The position numbers were made by a program, and so were the translations under genes. 45,888 nt of DNA, from the NCBI GenBank assembly GCA_030620515.1, contig JAUXEM010000007.1, positions 1-45,888 on the forward strand, read 5' to 3'. The stretch comes from Salinivirgaceae bacterium (GTDB taxonomy: Bacteria; Bacteroidota; Bacteroidia; Bacteroidales; SZUA-534). Of this stretch, positions 10,101 to 17,340 are shown piece after piece; positions within the stretch are counted from its first letter, which is position 1; each line of letters begins with the position of its first letter. The notes below the pieces were generated by a model. It saw only the letters and a list, made by a program, of their open reading frames with translations, searched no databases and was not told where the DNA came from.

Positions 10101-11351
10101 GACGATTCACAAAGTGATTATTTAGGTAGAGACCCTGATCAGATTTACGAAAGAGTTTTAGGTGGTACATGGGCTCCTTATTGCCTAACTTCAAAATTTG
10201 ATTTTGGTACGTCAAATATTGAATCTCAACCAGATCAAATTTCTTTTAAAAGCTTTCGCTTAGCAAGTATTGACTTTGTTTTAACAAAAGATGAAAGTTT
10301 ATGGACAAGATGTCCTGTTGTTGAAATGGCTCAAAATGATGCAGATAATACTAGTAAAAATAGTATTTCTGAAGGAGGAGCATTAAGATTCCAACTTAGA
10401 GCAGCTCCATCGCGCGATAAAGATGGAAATTACGATGCTAGTTTAACTGTTGATAATTTATCAGATCCAAATGCATCAAATTTCATTGGAGCAACTGGAA
10501 TGAGCTGGTTTCCTGGATATGCTATTGATGTTGAAACAGGTGAAAGACTAAATATCGTTTTTGGAGAAGACAGCTGGTTAGTTGGTGATAACGGAAATGA
10601 TATGCTTTGGAATCCTACATCAAATATTGGTAATATTTATTTTAATCCAAAATTTGGTGGAAAACACTTTATTTATGTATTTGGACATAACGAAGTAACT
10701 AATAATGTTATGCCAGCATATGACTTTGGTAAAACTATATATGATGCATTGCATCCAAGTTTAGATCCAATCACTCGAAGAAATAATGAGAAAAAGATTT
10801 GGAAACATCCGACTTGGACCTGTATGCCTTTAATTAAAGACGAATTTGCATATGTTGATTATGCTGACATGCCTGATAATAATATTACTATTGAGTTAAG
10901 AGCAGCTAATCCGTATTTCATTGGAACTGGTGGTTTTGCTTCTGATGCACCAACAAATTCTAATTATCCTACATTTGAATTTAACACAGACGCTTTAAGC
11001 GTGGTGCAACACTCAACTGACTTTGGCAAAAATGCCATGGATAATATTAACGTTGTGCCAAACCCTTATTATGGTTATTCTGAATACGAACAAACTCAAC
11101 TTGATAATATAGTAAAAATTACTAATTTACCTGAAAGATGTATTGTTAGTATCTATACACCAAAAGGAAACTTAGTGCGCAAGTTCGATAAAGATAATTC
11201 ACTATCATATATTGAATGGGATTTGAAAAACACTTATAGTGTAGGAATTGCAAGTGGTGTTTATATCATTCACATTAGTTCTCCAGAACTGGGTGAGAAA
11301 GTTGTTAAGTGGTTTGGCTCGTTAAGGCCTGTTGACTTAAATTCTTTCTAA
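7158..11351 (+). CDS. Very large secreted protein with T9SS-like C-terminal domain
   Basis: About 1397 residues. The ATG at 7158 is preferred over an in-frame TTG at 7134, because it directly starts the signal peptide MNKVRYIVLLFILCLGITSQA. The body is rich in aromatic residues, Asp and Gly, with motifs such as FAGGIWIGGVDVNGQ and DVDGDGVYN (calcium-site-like Asp repeats). No catalytic domain was recognised. The C-terminus has a PNPYYGYSEYEQ start and then an Ig-like ITNLPERCIVSIYTPKG ... GVYIIHI block, like a type A T9SS sorting domain but prolonged by GEKVVKWFGSLRPVDLNSF. It starts 24 bases after the TonB receptor and ends 41 bases before a PorV/PorQ-like gene, which fits export by type 9 secretion and surface retention. 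Confidence 0.8.
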   Translation: MNKVRYIVLLFILCLGITSQARDYRKGSERKSAENVTAGCLPGATSSDLDLNNVRALIHTGGDMWWDLANNARYEVPKGSGKQALFAGGIWIGGVDVNGQLRLAAKTYRSQGNDYWPGPLISSGEGIASVTPDICSRYDKHHKITKEEVEEFRSWYNADAITKDKDFPDYSVPLVIQEWPAHGPTDAGAYDYYLAPFADVDGDGVYNYLNGDYPNFIFDNSGGCNYAPERRAENLNSASQKLFGDMTMWWVYNDKGNIHTQSPGAAAIGMEIRGQAFAFSTNDELNNMTFYNYQVINRSTFTLADAYFGVWTDADLGDADDDFVGCDVAQGLGYLYNGKPVDGDGSGKTYGASPPAIGIDFFEGPYQDLNSKDDLSSWEEANRVNLDCQNGYGLNSDKEWVQMGQGDIFNGNINGLNFGDGIVDNERWGMRRFIYNNIDGNPGQQDPETAVEFYNYLKGIWKDGVPMTYGKTGYRDGTLNANFMFPNNTDQCGWGTGGEKQADWNEETANNGGSNDPNDRRFVQSAGPFTLEPGAVNDITIGVVWARANSTPWASVQEVRKADIKAQRLFENCFQLIDGPDAPDLHIVELSNSLIFHISNKTKSNNYLEGYSAKDPFIDDGVPEEDKWFDFQGYQVYQLKNQNVTMAEIDDNNFARQIFQCDVQDDIINLINFSWDPDLQAMIPVEKVAGLNKGVLHSFEIEVDAFASGNNKTLVNYKDYYYVAVAYAHNNYAPYDPVNDGALGKQTAPYLAGRRNVKTYSATPNSIASHNGGTELNSVYGMTPNLYYKEGRGTGYNYLRLTESTKNSILSKTDIPFKADSLIYEVNGGPVEVKVIDPINIISADYELRLSKDSVHLKSGYYNPSDSLNANNKTGQIHDTKWELAWTVDGVDKMVVSNNWIRYQNEMLIPEIGLSIALSQVEFPGKKYSNAFDDLENINNGFVGDNSYYEDDAIHWVDGIPNLDGTTYLNWIRVGSVDSEDDDSQSDYLGRDPDQIYERVLGGTWAPYCLTSKFDFGTSNIESQPDQISFKSFRLASIDFVLTKDESLWTRCPVVEMAQNDADNTSKNSISEGGALRFQLRAAPSRDKDGNYDASLTVDNLSDPNASNFIGATGMSWFPGYAIDVETGERLNIVFGEDSWLVGDNGNDMLWNPTSNIGNIYFNPKFGGKHFIYVFGHNEVTNNVMPAYDFGKTIYDALHPSLDPITRRNNEKKIWKHPTWTCMPLIKDEFAYVDYADMPDNNITIELRAANPYFIGTGGFASDAPTNSNYPTFEFNTDALSVVQHSTDFGKNAMDNINVVPNPYYGYSEYEQTQLDNIVKITNLPERCIVSIYTPKGNLVRKFDKDNSLSYIEWDLKNTYSVGIASGVYIIHISSPELGEKVVKWFGSLRPVDLNSF

Positions 11352-11392
11352 GTTTTGTATATAGATAATAAATTGATAATAAAGAAATCGAT

Positions 11393-12442
11393 ATGGAAAA
11401 GTATATAAAACAAATAGTTGGATTAGTAATTGTAAACCTGCTATTTATTTCTAATATTTATGCTGGAAATGAGCAGAGAATTTCACAGGCAGGAGCCGCT
11501 GAGTTACTTATCAACCCTTGGGCGCGCTCCACTGGTTTAGGCGAAGCTAATGTCGCAAATGTAACTGGATTAGAAGGCATTTTTGGGAATGTTGCTGGTA
11601 CTGCACACTTAAATTCTACGCAATTTGTTTTCACACACACACAGTGGATGAAGGGATCAGAAACAAATGTAAGTTCTTTTGGATTATCAAAGAAAGTTGG
11701 TGATGCTGGAGTATTGAGTTTGTCTGTTTCTATGCTTGACTGGGGTGAAATTAGTAAAACAACAGTATCATCGCCTGATGGTGATGGCTCAACCTTTCAT
11801 CCAAAATATACTAATATAGGCATTTCATTTGCAAAAGAATTTTCAAATAGTATTTATGGGGGAGTAACAGTAAAAGTTATAAATGAGAATATTTCGAATA
11901 TGAATGCAACAGGTGTTGCATTTGATGCAGGTATTCAATACATTACTGGTAGTAGAGAGCAAATTAAGTTTGGTGTAACCATGAAAAATGTTGGTCCTAC
12001 TTTAAAAATGGAAGGCGATGGTATGGCTTTTAGTGGTCAATATTATGAAGGACCAGTTATGACTGCTGAAATGAGATCAGCTGAATACGAATTACCATCA
12101 TTAATAAAGCTAGGCGTTTCTTATGATTTTGACATTAGTGATGATCATGAAATTGTTGCAATGGGTGCTTTTACAGAAAATTCATTTTCAAAAAACCAAT
12201 GGCATGGAGGTTTAGAGTATAGCTTTAAATCTATTTTTATGGTGCGTGGTGGCTATATTTATGAAGAAGGTATTGCTAATTCTAAGGATAGAAGCACTGT
12301 TTTTACTGGAATTTGTGGCGGTTTCTCATTGGAACTACCATTTAAAAAAGGTGGAGATCAGAAGTTTGGTATTGACTATTCTTATCGCGATACTGATCCT
12401 TTTAAAGGAACACATACTATAGGTGTAAGAATAGACTTATAG
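11393..12442 (+). CDS. PorV/PorQ family outer-membrane protein
   Basis: 349 residues with a signal peptide (cleavage after IYAG or nearby). The sequence QAGAAELLINPWARSTGLGEANVA is the typical N-terminal hatch region of PorV/PorQ-like proteins, 14-strand beta barrels (FadL-like) that receive T9SS cargo at the cell surface. Alternating hydrophobic strands continue to the C-terminus TIGVRIDL, a barrel end. It is the third gene of a TonB receptor - giant secreted protein - PorV/PorQ set, so it may be a dedicated exit or anchoring partner of the upstream protein rather than the housekeeping PorV. A terminator follows. Confidence 0.85.
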   Translation: MEKYIKQIVGLVIVNLLFISNIYAGNEQRISQAGAAELLINPWARSTGLGEANVANVTGLEGIFGNVAGTAHLNSTQFVFTHTQWMKGSETNVSSFGLSKKVGDAGVLSLSVSMLDWGEISKTTVSSPDGDGSTFHPKYTNIGISFAKEFSNSIYGGVTVKVINENISNMNATGVAFDAGIQYITGSREQIKFGVTMKNVGPTLKMEGDGMAFSGQYYEGPVMTAEMRSAEYELPSLIKLGVSYDFDISDDHEIVAMGAFTENSFSKNQWHGGLEYSFKSIFMVRGGYIYEEGIANSKDRSTVFTGICGGFSLELPFKKGGDQKFGIDYSYRDTDPFKGTHTIGVRIDL

Positions 12443-12452
12443 AAAAATATCA

Positions 12453-12460
12453 TATATTTG
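12453..12460 (+). promoter_or_regulatory. Putative -7 box (TATATTTG) upstream of greA, ahead of a hairpin
   Basis: TATATTTG matches TAnnTTTG. Transcription would start near 12467 and immediately pass through the hairpin and T run at 12473-12503 before reaching greA at 12534. No convincing -33 element was identified. Confidence 0.4.
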
Positions 12461-12472
12461 CATAATAAAATA

Positions 12473-12503
12473 GAGTCTCATGGCAACATGAGATTCTTTT
12501 TTT
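12473..12503 (+). terminator. Intrinsic terminator between the PorV/PorQ-like gene and greA
   Basis: Stem GAGTCTCATG / CATGAGATTC (one G-T pair) with a GCAA tetraloop and seven T residues. It ends the TonB-receptor operon and may also act inside the greA leader. Confidence 0.9.
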
Positions 12504-12533
12504 ATTTTAATCTTATACAAAAAAAATTGTGCT

Positions 12534-13010
12534 ATGGGCAAGTTTTCATATATAACTGAGGAAGGATTAAAAAAATTAATTGCTGAAGTTGGGCGCTTAA
12601 AATCTGTTGACAGACCTCAAATATCGAAAGAAATTGGAGAGGCTAGAGATAAAGGTGATTTGTCAGAAAATGCCGAATATGACGCCGCTAAAGACGCACA
12701 AGGTCTGCTAGAACTTAGAATTTCGCAAATAGAGCAAACAATTCGTAACTCAAGAGTAATTGACGAGTCAAAACTTGATTTTTCTTCGGTACAAATTTTG
12801 TCTAAAGTGAAAATCAAAAACCTGAAAAACAATGCAGTTATGGAGTATGCAATTGTTTCGGAAACCGAAGCTGATTTTAAGCAAGGTAAGATATCTATAA
12901 ATACTCCTATTGCTACTGGTTTGCTTGGCAAAAAAGTAGGTGACCAAGCCGAAGTAGAGGTGCCTAATGGCATTATGAATTTTGAAATTATTGAAATAAA
13001 TCCTATATAG
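12534..13010 (+). CDS. greA: Transcription elongation factor GreA
   Basis: 158 residues, the usual GreA length. An N-terminal coiled-coil finger carries the acidic tip motif GDLSENAEYDAAK, whose Asp and Glu reach the RNA polymerase active site and trigger cleavage of backtracked RNA; a C-terminal FKBP-like domain contains the conserved INTPIATGLLGKKVGD. ATG at 12534 gives the standard N-terminus. A HIT protein gene follows 10 bases later, so the two are probably co-transcribed. Confidence 0.96.
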   Translation: MGKFSYITEEGLKKLIAEVGRLKSVDRPQISKEIGEARDKGDLSENAEYDAAKDAQGLLELRISQIEQTIRNSRVIDESKLDFSSVQILSKVKIKNLKNNAVMEYAIVSETEADFKQGKISINTPIATGLLGKKVGDQAEVEVPNGIMNFEIIEINPI

Positions 13011-13020
13011 TAATTCAATT

Positions 13021-13413
13021 ATGCCAACTATTTTTTCAAAAATTGTTAGTGGTCATATTCCATCTTATATATTAGCAGAAGATGAAAATTTCTTTGCTTT
13101 TTTGGATATTAATCCTTTAAAAAAAGGTCATACCCTTGTAATTCCAAAAAACGAGGTTGATTATATTTTTGATATGGAAGAATCAGCATTTTCTGGTCTT
13201 AATGCTTTTGCCTATAAAATTGCAAAAGCTATTGACAAAACCATTGTTTGCAAAAAAGTTGCTGTTGTTGTTATTGGATTGGAAGTGCCACATGCGCATA
13301 TCCACCTTATACCAATTGATTCGGAAAGTGATATTCGGTTTTCTAATCCGAAATTGAAACTTTCCTCAGACGAATTTAAATCGATTGCAGAAAGCATTAA
13401 GAGCAATTTGTAA
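13021..13413 (+). CDS. HIT family protein (histidine triad nucleotide-binding hydrolase)
   Basis: 130 residues starting MPTIFSKIVSGHIPSYILAE, the usual start of bacterial HIT proteins. The N-terminal half has GHTLVIPKNEVDYIFD and the C-terminal half holds the histidine triad PHAHIHLIP, which forms the active site for cleaving nucleotide phosphoramidates and related adenylated or diadenosine compounds. The typical terminal helices are present. The physiological substrate is unknown. It starts 10 bases after greA, a common pairing in Bacteroidota. Confidence 0.93.
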   Translation: MPTIFSKIVSGHIPSYILAEDENFFAFLDINPLKKGHTLVIPKNEVDYIFDMEESAFSGLNAFAYKIAKAIDKTIVCKKVAVVVIGLEVPHAHIHLIPIDSESDIRFSNPKLKLSSDEFKSIAESIKSNL

Positions 13414-13476
13414 TACTGTTCGATAGTAGTAAGAATAACAGTATCTGATTTCTATAGATTCTATATATTATAATTA

Positions 13477-14025
13477 TTACTTAATACGAGTAGGGTTTTT
13501 ATTTATAAAATCTTTCCAAGAACTACTAGATTTGCCATCAGTAATAGGTTTATTTTGATAGAAATGGCACAATGCAGCAGCTAAACCATCTGTGGCATCT
13601 AAATCTTTAGGAATTTCTTTAAAATTAAGCGTATGCTTAAGTATGCCAGCCACTTGTTCTTTAGAAGCACTCCCACTGCCAGTAATTGACATTTTTATTT
13701 TTTTAGGGGCATATTCAAAAATTGGAATATCGCGCGAAATGGCGGCTGCAATAGCTACTCCTTGGGCTCTGCCTAGTTTCAACATAGATTGCACATTCTT
13801 TCCAAAGAATGGCGCCTCAATAGCCAGTTCATCTGGCTTAAATGAATCAATTAAACCAATTGTACGTTCAAATATTTTACCTAGTTTAATGTAATGATCG
13901 TTTAGCTTTTTAAGATCAATTACACCCATAGCAATCATCACTGGTTTCTTATTTGAAACTTTAATTACACCATAGCCCATTAGCGTGGTACCCGGATCTA
14001 TTCCTAGTATTATTCGTTCGGTCAT
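13477..14025 (-). CDS. ruvC: Crossover junction endodeoxyribonuclease RuvC
   Basis: 182-residue RNase H-fold resolvase that nicks Holliday junctions with RuvAB. Four catalytic acids are visible: Asp10 in GIDPGT, Glu70 in [11 protein letters not shown], and Asp143/Asp146 in [26 protein letters not shown] is the family N-terminus, so the ATG at 14025 is right, yet the T run of the serS terminator abuts this ATG on the minus strand and no ribosome-binding site fits in between. It lies downstream of serS on the same strand and convergent with the HIT gene. Confidence 0.95.
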   Translation of the reverse strand: MTERIILGIDPGTTLMGYGVIKVSNKKPVMIAMGVIDLKKLNDHYIKLGKIFERTIGLIDSFKPDELAIEAPFFGKNVQSMLKLGRAQGVAIAAAISRDIPIFEYAPKKIKMSITGSGSASKEQVAGILKHTLNFKEIPKDLDATDGLAAALCHFYQNKPITDGKSSSSWKDFINKNPTRIK

Positions 14026-14030
14026 AAAAA

Positions 14031-14052
14031 AAAGCCCTGTTAACAGGGCTTT
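14031..14052 (-). terminator. Terminator hairpin between serS and ruvC (22-bp perfect palindrome)
   Basis: A perfect palindrome with arms AAAGCCCTGTT / AACAGGGCTTT. On the minus strand it is followed by T residues that run up to the ruvC ATG. It ends serS transcription, 4 bases past the serS stop. Confidence 0.85.
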
Positions 14053-14056
14053 AAAA

Positions 14057-15331
14057 TTAGTTTATTATATCAAAACCGCAATACTTAATCAATTCATCCG
14101 GAATCTTTATTCCTTTAGGTGTTTGGTAGTTCTCTAATATTGCAGCAACAATTCTTGGTAAAGCCAAAGCGCTTCCATTTAAGGTATGTGCAAGTTGCGT
14201 TTTTTTCTGCCCCTCTTCCTTAAATCTTAGTTTTAATCTATTTGCTTGGTAAGATTCAAAATTTGATACTGAGCTAACTTCAAGCCATTTGTCTTGACCC
14301 GCAGCATAAACTTCAAAATCGAAAGTTAAGGCTGATGTGAAGCTTAAATCACCCCCACATAATCGCAACAGACGATATGGTAAGCCTAATTTTTGTATTA
14401 AAGATTCCACATGTTTAACCATTGAGTCAAGCGTTTCATATGATTTGGCTGGATGCTCAATAGCTACAACTTCAACTTTCTCAAATTGATGTAGTCTATT
14501 TAGTCCACGAACATCTTTTCCATAGGAACCTGCCTCACGACGAAAACAAGAGCTATATGCTGTGTGCTTTACAGGAAAATCTTTACTGGTTAATATAACA
14601 TCGCGATAAATATTTGTAACTGGCACCTCTGCTGTAGGTATTAAATACAAATTGTCAATACCAACATGATACATTTGACCCTCTTTGTCAGGAAGCTGCC
14701 CTGTGCCAAAGCCTGAAGCTTCATTAACAACTAATGGTGGCATTATTTCAGTAAAACCTGCTTTTTCATTCTCATTAAGAAAGAAATTTATTAAAGCTCG
14801 TTGTAATTTAGCTCCTTTACCTTTATATACTGGAAAACCAGCCCCTGTAATTTTAACGCCTAATTCAAAATCAATTATATCGTATTTTTTTGCTAAATCC
14901 CAATGTGGCATCGCTTCTGAATGCAATTCGGGCATTTTACCAGCTTCTCGTACAGTTACATTCTCGTCTTCTCCTTTTCCTGGAGGAACCGTTTCATGAG
15001 GAATATTCGGAAGCTGAACTAATAAGTTGTGTAGCTCGCTTTCAATTTGTGTTAGTTTTTGTCCTAAATTTTTAGCTTGTTCTTTTAGTTGTCCACTTTT
15101 TTCTTTTGCTTTATTAGCTTCTTCAACTTTTCCTGTTTTAAAAAGTTGCCCAACTTCTTTCGAAATTGAGTTCATAACAGCAAGACTTTCATCTTGTTCT
15201 TTTTGAGTTCTTTTTCTGCCTTCGTCTTTTGCCAAAATATCAGCAATAATATCAGTTGCATCAAGATTTTTTATCTTTAGCTTGGCAATAGCTTCCTCTT
15301 TATTTTCCTGAATGTATTTTAGTGTAAGCAT
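14057..15331 (-). CDS. serS: Seryl-tRNA synthetase
   Basis: 424 residues, the normal length of the bacterial class II enzyme that loads serine onto tRNA-Ser (and tRNA-Sec). Residues ~30-100 form the long antiparallel coiled coil that grips the tRNA extra arm. Class II motif 2 is present in [20 protein letters not shown] and motif 3 in [36 protein letters not shown] is the standard start. It lies downstream of rplU-rpmA, separated from them by a terminator, and ends at a strong palindrome before ruvC. Confidence 0.97.
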   Translation of the reverse strand: MLTLKYIQENKEEAIAKLKIKNLDATDIIADILAKDEGRKRTQKEQDESLAVMNSISKEVGQLFKTGKVEEANKAKEKSGQLKEQAKNLGQKLTQIESELHNLLVQLPNIPHETVPPGKGEDENVTVREAGKMPELHSEAMPHWDLAKKYDIIDFELGVKITGAGFPVYKGKGAKLQRALINFFLNENEKAGFTEIMPPLVVNEASGFGTGQLPDKEGQMYHVGIDNLYLIPTAEVPVTNIYRDVILTSKDFPVKHTAYSSCFRREAGSYGKDVRGLNRLHQFEKVEVVAIEHPAKSYETLDSMVKHVESLIQKLGLPYRLLRLCGGDLSFTSALTFDFEVYAAGQDKWLEVSSVSNFESYQANRLKLRFKEEGQKKTQLAHTLNGSALALPRIVAAILENYQTPKGIKIPDELIKYCGFDIIN

Positions 15332-15357
15332 CTTATTTTGATTTGCGTAAAAATAAA

Positions 15358-15391
15358 AAAATCTCCTGAAATATACATAACAGGAGATTTT
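15358..15391 (-). terminator. Terminator after rpmA
   Basis: 11-bp perfect arms AAAATCTCCTG / CAGGAGATTTT with a 12-base loop, followed on the minus strand by a T-rich run. It separates rplU-rpmA from serS. Confidence 0.85.
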
Positions 15392-15413
15392 AAAATATCG
15401 TATAATTAAATTC

Positions 15414-15671
15414 TTATGCTTGCGGTACTATCGAAACATATGATTTATCGTCTTTTTTCTTTTGGAATTTCACTTGACCTTCAATTAGAGCAAAAAGAGT
15501 ATGATCTTTTCCCATACCTACATTTTCTCCAGGGTGGTGCTTAGTTCCACGTTGACGTACAATTATGTTTCCAGCAATTGCCTCTTGTCCGCCGTAAATT
15601 TTTACTCCCAATCGCTTGCTTTCTGATTCGCGACCATTTCGGGAGCTACCCATTCCTTTCTTATGTGCCAT
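15414..15671 (-). CDS. rpmA: 50S ribosomal protein L27
   Basis: 85 residues with the L27 signature [21 protein letters not shown]. The N-terminus [20 protein letters not shown] has no leader peptide needing cleavage (unlike Firmicutes L27), so its tail can reach directly into the peptidyl transferase centre. It is the second gene of the rplU-rpmA operon, 30 bases after rplU. Confidence 0.98.
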   Translation of the reverse strand: MAHKKGMGSSRNGRESESKRLGVKIYGGQEAIAGNIIVRQRGTKHHPGENVGMGKDHTLFALIEGQVKFQKKKDDKSYVSIVPQA

Positions 15672-15701
15672 TTCTTTAAATTTTTCTGATTAAGCTTATG
15701 C

Positions 15702-16013
15702 TTAAGCTAAAATATTTTCAATTTGTATTTGAGTATATTGTTGGCGGTGACCATTCAATACTTTGTAACCTTTTCTTCTTTTCTTTTTGAAGACTTTTAC
15801 CTTATCACCTTTTACATGAGCCAACACTTTAGCAGATACTTTTGCTCCATCAACAACTGGCTTCCCAACTTTTATGTCACCTTCATTGTCTACTAACAAA
15901 ACCTTATCAAAATCAACGGTCGAATCAATCTCAGCATCCATTTTATTTACATAAACTTTTGCTTCTTTCTCAACCTTTAACTGCTGTCCTCCTATTTCTA
16001 CTATTGCGTACAT
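15702..16013 (-). CDS. rplU: 50S ribosomal protein L21
   Basis: 103 residues beginning MYAIVEIGGQQLKVE and ending with GHRQQYTQIQIENI, both L21 hallmarks; the basic stretch VKVFKKKRRKGYKVLNGHRQ contacts 23S rRNA. It is the first gene of rplU-rpmA and has a well-formed Bacteroidota promoter directly upstream. Confidence 0.98.
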   Translation of the reverse strand: MYAIVEIGGQQLKVEKEAKVYVNKMDAEIDSTVDFDKVLLVDNEGDIKVGKPVVDGAKVSAKVLAHVKGDKVKVFKKKRRKGYKVLNGHRQQYTQIQIENILA

Positions 16014-16050
16014 CGATACAAGTATTATCTATTAAAAAACTTTCGGACTG

Positions 16051-16081
16051 CAAAAGTATAAAAGTTTGGTTGATCTACAAA
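16051..16081 (-). promoter_or_regulatory. Promoter of rplU-rpmA (TTG-N19-TACTTTTG)
   Basis: On the minus strand, TTTG (16081-16078) is followed after 19 bases by TACTTTTG (16058-16051), a close match to the Bacteroidota vegetative promoter TTTG-N17-23-TAnnTTTG. The leader to the rplU ATG would be about 30 bases. Confidence 0.75.
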
Positions 16082-16142
16082 TATTTATAAGTTTAAATTT
16101 TGTATAAAATGAATTTATTTGTATTTCTACCTAATTTACGCA

Positions 16143-16223
16143 AGTCATCGGATGAGTTTGTTGATTAATAGCAATATAGAATATGATATGTTTCACATTA
16201 ATTTTACTACTCATCCGATGACT
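16143..16223. repeat. Inverted repeat with 15-bp perfect arms and 51-bp spacer
   Basis: AGTCATCGGATGAGT (16143-16157) is exactly inverted as ACTCATCCGATGACT (16209-16223). Neither arm extends further. The spacer is AT-rich and non-coding. It lies in the divergent region between rplU and the nuclease-like gene. It could be a cruciform, a protein-binding pair or the ends of a very small element. Confidence 0.75.
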
Positions 16224-16358
16224 ATCAATGCTTTAATCATGAGCTGCGGATTTAAGGTTTCTAGTCTATTTTGGTGATTTGGAATATTTATAAAGGATGC
16301 ACTTTCAAGAAAGATTATTAAAATGCGTAACATTCTTTTTTTACCTATTAGGAATTTT

Positions 16359-16366
16359 TATATTTG
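16359..16366 (+). promoter_or_regulatory. Putative -7 box (TATATTTG) for the bifunctional nuclease-like gene
   Basis: TATATTTG lies 20 bases before the ATG at 16387. It falls inside a possible upstream in-frame extension starting at 16297 and so argues for the 16387 start. Confidence 0.4.
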
Positions 16367-16386
16367 TTAATCTTATTAGTAAATAC

Positions 16387-16977
16387 ATGGGTAGAGTAAA
16401 ACTTAAAGTACTAGGATTATCCTATAGTCAAACACAATCAGGTGCGTATGCATTAGTACTGGCTGAAGAAGATGGTGAAAGGAGAATACCCATTATTATT
16501 GGGGGATTTGAGGCTCAGGCCATTGCTATTGAGCTAGAAAAACTAAAGCCACCGCGACCATTAACGCATGATTTATTCGTGAATTTTGCAATTGCCTTCA
16601 AAATTGATTTAATTGAAGTTACTATTCATAGATTAGAAGAAGGTATTTTTTATTCCGAGTTGTTATGTGATAATGGTGGATCAAGAATTAAGATTGATGC
16701 TCGAACATCGGATGCTGTTGCTCTTGCTATTCGTTTCGACTGTCCTATTTATACAACAGAGGATATATTAGATAAGGCAGGAATAATATTACCTGAAGAA
16801 AATAAGATTAGAACTGATAAGTCAGAATTAACAACTTTTGAACCAACAACTAGCAGTAGTTCGTATGCAGATGTTCCCCTTAATGAATTGCAAAAGTCAC
16901 TTGAAGGAGCAATTATTGAAGAAAATTACGAAAAAGCATCACAAATTCGTGATGAAATTCAAAGACGCAAGCGCTAA
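16387..16977 (+). CDS. Bifunctional nuclease family protein (DUF151) with C-terminal UVR motif
   Basis: 196 residues from the ATG at 16387 (MGRVKLKVLGLSYSQTQSGA), the family start; an in-frame ATG at 16297 would add 30 mainly hydrophobic residues not usual for the family. The DUF151 domain (residues ~3-135) includes RRIPIIIGGFEAQAIAIELE and RTSDAVALAIRFDCPIY. The last ~35 residues, PLNELQKSLEGAIIEENYEKASQ plus a basic end, form a UvrB/UvrC-type helical hairpin used for protein contacts. Relatives have been reported to cut DNA and RNA, but the biological role in Bacteroidota is not established. Confidence 0.88.
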   Translation: MGRVKLKVLGLSYSQTQSGAYALVLAEEDGERRIPIIIGGFEAQAIAIELEKLKPPRPLTHDLFVNFAIAFKIDLIEVTIHRLEEGIFYSELLCDNGGSRIKIDARTSDAVALAIRFDCPIYTTEDILDKAGIILPEENKIRTDKSELTTFEPTTSSSSYADVPLNELQKSLEGAIIEENYEKASQIRDEIQRRKR

Positions 16978-17024
16978 TTAATTAAACTATTGTAAATAGA
17001 GTTATCTAGAAGCATATTTAGTAT

Positions 17025-17180
17025 CTGTAAGAAAACTCCATTTTTTTCGCCTGGCCTTGCCGTCAGGCAGGTTATGCTTGCTTTAAAATTGGTCATTTAC
17101 GAAAGTAAACTCCCAATTTATCAGCTTTGCTAGCCTTAAAAATTAAGCTTTCTTTTTCAGAGACTGAGTTTTCTTGTAAG
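17025..17180. repeat. Inverted copies of an AAGAAAACTC motif
   Basis: CTGTAAGAAAACTCCA at 17025-17040 and, inverted, TGAGTTTTCTTGTAAG at 17165-17180. A third, direct copy (CTGCAAGAAAACTCCA) lies at 18639-18654 beyond the transporter gene. These may be the ends of a small degenerate element. Confidence 0.45.
17049..17071. repeat. GC-rich dispersed palindromic repeat, copy 1
   Basis: A GC-rich block in AT-rich DNA, with CCTGGCC at one end and GTCAGGCAGG at the other. Its reverse complement closely matches the copy inside leuS (22176-22194) and the one at 26904-26920. Confidence 0.7.
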
Positions 17181-17193
17181 CACTATTTAGTTA

Positions 17194-17239
17194 TATTAGC
17201 ATTTATAGTAAATTGTTCAATTTATTATAAATGCTAATA
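17194..17239. repeat. Long hairpin with 21-bp arms and 4-base loop
   Basis: Arms 17194-17214 and 17219-17239 pair along their full length with a single G-T wobble; the loop is GTTC. No T run follows, so it is not a classical terminator. It lies about 100 bases before the nucleoside transporter. Confidence 0.75.
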
Positions 17240-17340
17240 CATGTAGGTAAAATTCCATGAAAGCACTCAAAACCTTATTTTATTTACCAGTATAGTATTA
17301 TTTAATAGCTTTACGAACCTACTCTTATAGAGTTAAAATT

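Larger units (their letters stand above)
16978..17340. other. Non-coding region with several repeats upstream of the nucleoside transporter
   Basis: 363 bases without a credible gene. It holds a GC-rich palindromic repeat (17049-17071), two inverted copies of an AAGAAAACTC motif (17025-17040 and 17165-17180) and a long hairpin (17194-17239). No clear TAnnTTTG box was found close to the transporter start. Confidence 0.7.

Noticed and set aside
16297-16386. N-terminal extension of the bifunctional nuclease-like protein
   Set aside because: The added 30 residues are not part of the family, and a likely -7 box lies within them.
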